A stretch of 9,748 bases of DNA from Pseudomonadota bacterium (GTDB taxonomy: Bacteria > Pseudomonadota > Alphaproteobacteria > Acetobacterales > Acetobacteraceae), in contig JAJYAF010000055.1 in assembly GCA_021779655.1 (NCBI GenBank), forward strand, positions 1 through 9,748, in the 5' to 3' direction. Numbering within the stretch: position 1 is the stretch's first letter; each line of letters begins with the position of its first letter. The position numbers and the translations under genes are program-made. This document shows positions 5,656 to 9,748 of the stretch, piece by piece. The notes beneath the pieces are model-generated. The model did not search any database. It was given only the letters and a program-made list of their open reading frames with translations, and had not been told where the DNA came from.

Positions 5656-6708
5656 ATGCGCAAGAATTTTCCCTTCCTGGTTTTCTGTGCCTACAACATG
5701 GCGCAGCCCGCCAACGCGGCGCCGGCGGTTCCAAACTCGCTGGTCACCCTGTCCGAGCCGGTCGTGCGGGTTTCCGACCTGTTCGCCAATGCCGGACCGG
5801 AGGCGGACCGCGTGCTGGGCGCGGCACCCGCGCCGGGCGCGCGCATCGTGGTCGGCACGGCGCAGCTTGCCGCCATCGCCACGGCCTATCAGGTGCCCTG
5901 GCAGCCCGACGGCAGCGCGCCGGAGGTGGTTCTGGCCAGCCCCGGAAGCGCCATGCCGCTCGCGCCAGTACGGGATGCGCTGGCCCAGGCGGTGGCGAGC
6001 GCCGGCGGGCCGCCCGACCCGGCGCTCAGCCTGCCCGGCCTGACACCGCCGATGATCCCGCCGGGCGCCGTGCCGAGCGTGGCCGTGACGCGCATGGACC
6101 TCGATCCGGCAACCGGGAATTTCTCCGCCTCGCTGGCGATTCAGGCGCCGGGAATGGTGCCGCAGAACCTCGATGTCTCCGGCCAGGCGCAGCCTTCGGT
6201 GCTGGCGCTGACCGCGAGCCATGCCTTGCAGCCGGGCCAGGTGCTCACCGCCGCGGATTTGACGCCCATGCCGCTGCCGCAGAGCCAGGCCGGCAATGCG
6301 GTGACGGCGATGACGCAGGCGCTGGGCATGGCCGTGGCCACGGCGTTGCCCGCCGGCGCGCCGCTCATGGCCAGCAACCTCACCATGCCGGTGATGGTGC
6401 AGAAAGGCGCCCTTGTGGAGCTGGACCTCTCCGCCCCCGGCATGAAGCTTACCGCGCAGGGGATCGCGCTCAGCACGGGCGGCATCGGCAGCGCGATCAC
6501 GGTGCTGAACCCCGCTTCGCACGCGGTGGTGCAGGCGGTGGTGAGCGGACCGGGGACGGCCAGCATCCAGCCCGGCAGCATGCCGCTGACGGTCGCGCAG
6601 AATTTCGGGGGCCAGGGCGCCAATGGTTCCTATGGCGGCTATGCCTCCTACGCGGAGGCGCATGGAACCCATCTCGCCGCGTATCAGCCGATGGCGGTGC
6701 AGCCATGA
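5656..6708 (+). CDS. flgA: Flagella basal body P-ring formation protein FlgA
   Basis: FlgA is a periplasmic chaperone for FlgI assembly into the P ring. At 350 residues it is longer than enterobacterial FlgA (about 220), with a divergent N-terminal half, as is common in alphaproteobacteria. The N-terminus (MRKNFPFLVF..., possible cleavage after about residue 21, ANA) is a modest signal peptide. The C-terminal half is recognisable: an SAF-type segment with LQPGQVLTAADLTPMPLPQS (191-210) and ALPAGAPLMASNL (230-242). The ChapFlgA core follows, with VQKGALVELDLSAPGMKLT (248-266) and then ALSTGGIGSAITVLN and VVQAVVSGPG. The residues after 312 are a Gly/Tyr-rich tail. GAGG/AAGG upstream gives a ribosome site overlapping the flgG stop, and flgH overlaps by ATGA (6705-6708). 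FlgI itself is not in the window. Confidence 0.93.
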   Translation: MRKNFPFLVFCAYNMAQPANAAPAVPNSLVTLSEPVVRVSDLFANAGPEADRVLGAAPAPGARIVVGTAQLAAIATAYQVPWQPDGSAPEVVLASPGSAMPLAPVRDALAQAVASAGGPPDPALSLPGLTPPMIPPGAVPSVAVTRMDLDPATGNFSASLAIQAPGMVPQNLDVSGQAQPSVLALTASHALQPGQVLTAADLTPMPLPQSQAGNAVTAMTQALGMAVATALPAGAPLMASNLTMPVMVQKGALVELDLSAPGMKLTAQGIALSTGGIGSAITVLNPASHAVVQAVVSGPGTASIQPGSMPLTVAQNFGGQGANGSYGGYASYAEAHGTHLAAYQPMAVQP

Positions 6709-7445
6709 GCCGGAAGACGCGGATTGCGCCGCTGCTGGCGCTGCTGCTGCTGCCCGGCTGCGGGGTGATGACCGAGCTTTCCAACACCGGGCGCGCCCCG
6801 CCGCTAACCCCCATCACCAATCCCACCGCGGCGCCAAACTACGAGCCGGTGAGCATGCCGATGCCGCCGCAGCCGCAGCCGCAATCGCCGGACAGCCTGT
6901 GGCAGAGCAACGCCACCACGTTCTTCAAGGATCAGCGGGCCTCCCGCGTGGGCGATATCGTGACCGTGCTTGTCAGCATCAATGACGGCGCGACGCTTAA
7001 GGATAACACGGCGGCCGGGCGCACCGGCACCACATCGCTCGGCATTCCGGCCTTTTTCGGGTTGCAGAACCTGGTGCCGCGCGTCCTCGGTAAGAGCGTG
7101 AGCGCGTCCGACCTGGTTTCGGTAAGCGGCTCCGGCTCCTCCACCGGAACCGGCTCGATCCAGCGTAACGAGAGCGTGACCCTCTCGCTCGCCGGCGAGA
7201 TCACGCAGATCCTGCCCGACGGCAACCTGGTCGTGGCGGCGCGGCAGGAGATGGAGGTGAACAGCGAGCTGCGCATCCTGCAGGTCTCCGGCATCATCCG
7301 GCCGGAGGATATCACCAGCGACAATACCGTGAACAGCGACCAGCTCGCGGAAGCGCGCATTGCCTATGGCGGCACCGGCACGATCGTGAACATGCAGCAG
7401 CCGCGCGTGGGCCAGCAGGTGGTGGACGCGCTGATGCCGTACTGA
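6705..7445 (+). CDS. flgH: Flagellar L-ring protein FlgH
   Basis: FlgH is the outer-membrane lipoprotein forming the L ring, the bushing around the rod. The 246-residue protein has a lipoprotein signal with hydrophobic residues 8-16 and lipobox LLPGC, giving the modified cysteine at residue 19. After a Pro/Gln-rich linker comes the family core: DSLWQSNATTFFKDQRASRV and GDIVTVLVSIND. Further on are QRNESVTLSLAGEITQILPDG and NLVVAARQEMEVNSELRIL. The end carries VSGIIRPEDITSDNTVNSDQ and QVVDALMPY. The start overlaps the flgA stop (ATGA), so the two are probably translationally coupled. It is the last clear flagellar gene of this operon in the window. Confidence 0.97.
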   Translation: MSRKTRIAPLLALLLLPGCGVMTELSNTGRAPPLTPITNPTAAPNYEPVSMPMPPQPQPQSPDSLWQSNATTFFKDQRASRVGDIVTVLVSINDGATLKDNTAAGRTGTTSLGIPAFFGLQNLVPRVLGKSVSASDLVSVSGSGSSTGTGSIQRNESVTLSLAGEITQILPDGNLVVAARQEMEVNSELRILQVSGIIRPEDITSDNTVNSDQLAEARIAYGGTGTIVNMQQPRVGQQVVDALMPY

Positions 7446-7657
7446 ACGCGCGAGCCTGACCCGCAAGTGGGGAAAGTAAATTCAAAGGGAGGGACACTTT
7501 CCAAAATCTAAATAATACGTATTTTTCGCTTTATTTTTTTTAAATTTTCGTCTATAAAAAATTAACTGCCTCGAATTTTGGGGGCAAAGCGAAGAAAAGT
7601 GGCTGGCATCTGCCGGTCAGACGAGTGTGTTCATTTCATCTAGGGGCGGCGGTGCCT
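7446..7657 (+). other. AT-rich intergenic region between flgH and acyltransferase
   Basis: No gene was found in these 212 bases. Just after flgH an inverted repeat GGAAAGT/ACTTTCC (7471-7477 and 7496-7502) with an 18-base loop could be a weak terminator stem, but no T-tract follows directly. Bases 7503-7567 hold only about 15% G+C, with runs of T (7530s) and A (7556-7561), in sharp contrast to the GC-rich flanks. The promoter of the acyltransferase most likely lies here, though I see no clear -35/-10 pair. Such an AT-rich leader is typical of horizontally acquired or silenced genes. Confidence 0.6.
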
Positions 7658-8785
7658 ATGGGGAATTCGACGGCGCCTACCGAGGATCGCACATCTCATT
7701 ATCTGGTTCTTGATGGGATGCGCGGCGTTGCAGCGCTCATCGTACTTGCACGTCATAGCTATGTCTGTTTTCTGCTGCCGGCGAAACCGGATCACGGCTA
7801 TCTCGCGGTCGATTTCTTTTTTATGCTAAGCGGTTTCGTAATCGCCCATGCCTATGACCGGCAACTCAAAAAAAATATGGGATTTTGGGATTTCCTGCGG
7901 GTGCGTTTAATCCGTCTCTGTCCGCTGGCCTGGTTTGGCGTGCTGCTGGGCATGACCGCGCATCTGTGCGCTGCCCGCAGCGCGGGCGGGCTGGATTTCG
8001 GCGTGATTATCCGGATAGTCCGCGCGACGCTGGCCAACGCGCTTCTGCTGCCAAGTTCGGCAATGCTCGCTTCCCGGGCGGAAGCTTTTCCTATGGATGG
8101 CCCGCTCTGGTCGCTAAGCGTTGAGATCGGGGTTAATATTCTTTATGTAATGGCGTTCCGCTGGATCACGCGCGCCAGCTTGGCGCTAACCTGCGCCGTC
8201 GGCATCGTCCTGCTCGGCTTCACGGCGTTCCGGTTCAGTGGGCTGGATGCCGGCTATAACTGGGTGGATCTCTGGGCCGGCTGGGCACGGGTGCTATTCC
8301 CCTTTGCTGCTGGGATGCTGCTGCGCCGCTCCCTGAAGCCCGGGCGTTTCAGCAATGCTGGCCACCTGGCGGCCTTGCCGCTTTTGCTGCTGTTGGTTTT
8401 ACCGTCCAGTCTTGTCGGCGGCGGCGCCTGGTACGATCTGGCGGTCGTCATCCTGGCTTTCCCCGTTATTCTGGCCGTGGGTGCGCAAACCTCGCCGAGC
8501 CCGTTGCTGGATCCTCTTTGGCGCTGGCTGGGGACGATCTCCTATCCGCTTTACGTATTGCATATCCCGATGATCACGGGTGTCGCCAAGGTGATGAAAA
8601 ATCACCATTTGCAGCACATCGCCCCGGAACTGGCAGCTTTCACCGGCTTGGGGGTGATCGGCCTGTCATGGGTGGCGGGGGTATTCTTTGATGCGCCATT
8701 CCGCCGCTGGCTTGGCCGCAACGTGCCGCGCTTCGCGGTCTCACCATCCTCAGGTGAAATCGAGCCGGCTGTGCTGAAGCGCTGA
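7658..8785 (+). CDS. Membrane acyltransferase, acyltransferase-3 (OafA/YrhL-like) family
   Basis: A polytopic inner-membrane protein of the family that moves acyl (often O-acetyl) groups onto surface polysaccharides, glycolipids or other envelope acceptors. The hallmark N-terminal motif LDGMRGVAALIVLARH contains the conserved Arg-Gly and the His. It is followed by FFFMLSGFVIAHAYDRQLKK and a basic loop RVRLIRLCPLAW; PLWSLSVEIGVN and ISYPLYVLHIPM are also typical. I count roughly ten hydrophobic segments and no C-terminal SGNH domain. I use ATG 7658 (375 residues), preceded by AGGGGCGG; an in-frame GTG at 7625 would add 11 poorly supported residues. Codon use is more mixed than in the flagellar genes and the leader is AT-rich, suggesting acquisition. 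The substrate is unknown: LPS or a flagellin glycan is possible, but nothing in the sequence decides. Confidence 0.9.
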   Translation: MGNSTAPTEDRTSHYLVLDGMRGVAALIVLARHSYVCFLLPAKPDHGYLAVDFFFMLSGFVIAHAYDRQLKKNMGFWDFLRVRLIRLCPLAWFGVLLGMTAHLCAARSAGGLDFGVIIRIVRATLANALLLPSSAMLASRAEAFPMDGPLWSLSVEIGVNILYVMAFRWITRASLALTCAVGIVLLGFTAFRFSGLDAGYNWVDLWAGWARVLFPFAAGMLLRRSLKPGRFSNAGHLAALPLLLLLVLPSSLVGGGAWYDLAVVILAFPVILAVGAQTSPSPLLDPLWRWLGTISYPLYVLHIPMITGVAKVMKNHHLQHIAPELAAFTGLGVIGLSWVAGVFFDAPFRRWLGRNVPRFAVSPSSGEIEPAVLKR

Positions 8786-8821
8786 TCAACCTAAGCCGAT
8801 CATGCAGGAAGTGATGAGCGG

Positions 8822-8835
8822 GTGGCCCCAGCCAC
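8822..8835. terminator. Weak hairpin between convergent genes
   Basis: GTGGC (8822-8826) and GCCAC (8831-8835) form a 5-base GC stem with a 4-base loop in the 101-base gap between the acyltransferase and gcvP, which converge. A short T run (8852-8855) lies too far downstream for a classical intrinsic terminator. A second GC-rich palindrome (GCGGCCGC, 8879-8886) lies close to the gcvP stop. Either might help end transcription, but support is weak. Confidence 0.2.
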
Positions 8836-8886
8836 GCACCGGGACCATGCGCGTTTTACCTGATCAATATTTCAGCGCGCGGCCGC

Positions 8887-9748
8887 TTATTCGGCGGCCT
8901 GCGCGTAGCTCTCCGGCGGGGCGCAGGAGCATACGAGGTTCCTGTCGCCGTACACGTTGTCGACCCGCTTGACCGGCGGCCAGTATTTGGCCTCGGCCAC
9001 GAAAGGCAGCGGGAAGGCCGCCTGCTCGCGGCTGTAGGGATGCGGCCAGTCGCTCGCCATGAGTTCGGCGGCGGTATGCGGGGCGTTTTTCAGCATGTTG
9101 TCCTGCTTCGGCAGAAGCCCGGCCGCGATGAGGCCGATTTCCCCGGCGATCGCGATCATCGCATCGCAGAAACGGTCGAGCTCGGCGCGGGCCTCGCTCT
9201 CGGTGGGTTCGATCATCAGCGTGCCGGCGACCGGCCAGGACATGGTGGGCGCGTGGAAGCCGTAATCCTGAAGGCGCTTGGCGATGTCCTCCACCTGCAC
9301 ATCGGCCAGGGCGGCGAAGCCACGGCAATCGACGATGCACTCATGGGCCACCATGCCCGCCGCCCCGCGATAGAGAACGGGGTAATGCGCCGCAAGCCGC
9401 GCCGCGATGTAGTTGGCGCTGAGGATCGCCACGCGGCTGGCCTGGGCGAGGCCGTCTGGCCCCATCATCCGGATATAGGCATAGGGGATGGGCAGGATCA
9501 GCGCCGAGCCGAAGGGCGCGGCGGCAACGGGACCGAAACCCGTGGCGGGGCCTGCATCCTCCCGGAACGGATGGTTCGGCAGATGCGGGAGCAGATGCGC
9601 GGCGACGCCGATGGGCCCGGCCCCCGGCCCGCCGCCGCCATGCGGGATGCAGAAGGTTTTGTGCAGGTTGAGATGGCAGACATCCGCGCCGATCGCCGCC
9701 GGCGAGGTCAGCCCGACCTGGGCGTTCATATTGGCGCCATCCATATAA
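8887..9748 (-). CDS. gcvP: Glycine dehydrogenase (decarboxylating), P-protein, C-terminal part
   Basis: The P-protein of the glycine cleavage system is a PLP enzyme that decarboxylates glycine and passes the aminomethyl group to the lipoyl H-protein in the cytoplasm. About 286 C-terminal residues are visible, against roughly 950 for a full single-chain enzyme; the rest lies beyond the right edge. The visible part opens with [13 protein letters not shown] and contains [18 protein letters not shown], whose Lys (codon at 9658-9660) forms the PLP Schiff base. Further family blocks are [30 protein letters not shown] and [17 protein letters not shown]. The end region has [49 protein letters not shown] and a TAA stop. 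It is unrelated to the flagellar genes and marks the border of that locus. Confidence 0.97.
   Translation of the reverse strand, partial: YMDGANMNAQVGLTSPAAIGADVCHLNLHKTFCIPHGGGGPGAGPIGVAAHLLPHLPNHPFREDAGPATGFGPVAAAPFGSALILPIPYAYIRMMGPDGLAQASRVAILSANYIAARLAAHYPVLYRGAAGMVAHECIVDCRGFAALADVQVEDIAKRLQDYGFHAPTMSWPVAGTLMIEPTESEARAELDRFCDAMIAIAGEIGLIAAGLLPKQDNMLKNAPHTAAELMASDWPHPYSREQAAFPLPFVAEAKYWPPVKRVDNVYGDRNLVCSCAPPESYAQAAE

Noticed and set aside
4143..5663. 506-residue open frame on the minus strand opposite flgF and flgG
   Set aside because: His/Gly/Arg/Ala-rich composition of a GC-rich antisense shadow; flgF and flgG on the plus strand are unmistakable and cover it.
5602..6672. 356-residue minus-strand frame opposite flgA
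   Set aside because: Antisense shadow of a GC-rich gene; Arg/His/Gly-rich, no family features, and flgA is well supported.
7471..7502. Intrinsic terminator after flgH
   Set aside because: The 7-base stem has an 18-base loop and is followed by A-rich sequence rather than a T-tract; kept only as a remark in the intergenic entry.

Overview
The window is high-GC DNA (wobble positions strongly G/C) carrying a flagellar locus that looks alphaproteobacterial. The organisation, fliL-fliM-(DUF6468/PflI-like)-motE-(large secreted protein) running away from flgF-flgG-flgA-flgH, together with a near-perfect sigma-54 promoter, resembles what I know from Rhodospirillales/Acetobacteraceae and Caulobacter. 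I cannot name the genus from sequence alone.

Left block, minus strand (1-3607): a tightly packed operon transcribed leftward. fliL, fliM, a small DUF6468-type membrane protein and motE are joined by 4-base ATGA stop/start overlaps. After a 6-base gap follows a long, Pro/Ala-rich exported protein that runs off the left edge. Products: the stator-associated membrane protein FliL, the C-ring switch protein FliM, a bitopic membrane protein possibly related to the Caulobacter flagellar positioning factor PflI, the stator chaperone MotE, and an uncharacterised envelope protein.

Centre (3608-4115): a roughly 500-base divergent control region. It holds a 15-bp degenerate tandem repeat beside fliL, a 14-bp tandem repeat of six units (3861-3944), a small perfect hairpin (3960-3976) and a textbook -24/-12 promoter (4039-4054) reading toward flgF. 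The 14-bp unit resembles, as far as I remember it, the ftr/II-1 enhancer bound by FlbD at Caulobacter class II flagellar promoters. The array may therefore be a multi-copy sigma-54 enhancer, and it is the most interesting thing here.

Right block, plus strand (4116-7445): flgF (TTG start), flgG, flgA and flgH, an operon for the proximal and distal rod, P-ring assembly and the L-ring. flgI, which often follows flgA or flgH, is absent. After flgH comes a very AT-rich stretch (about 15% G+C over 65 bases) and then a membrane acyltransferase-3 gene (7658-8785), which looks like an accessory insertion. It converges with the 3' end of gcvP (glycine decarboxylase), a housekeeping gene entering from the right edge on the minus strand. 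No tRNA, rRNA, CRISPR array, transposase or intact mobile element was seen.
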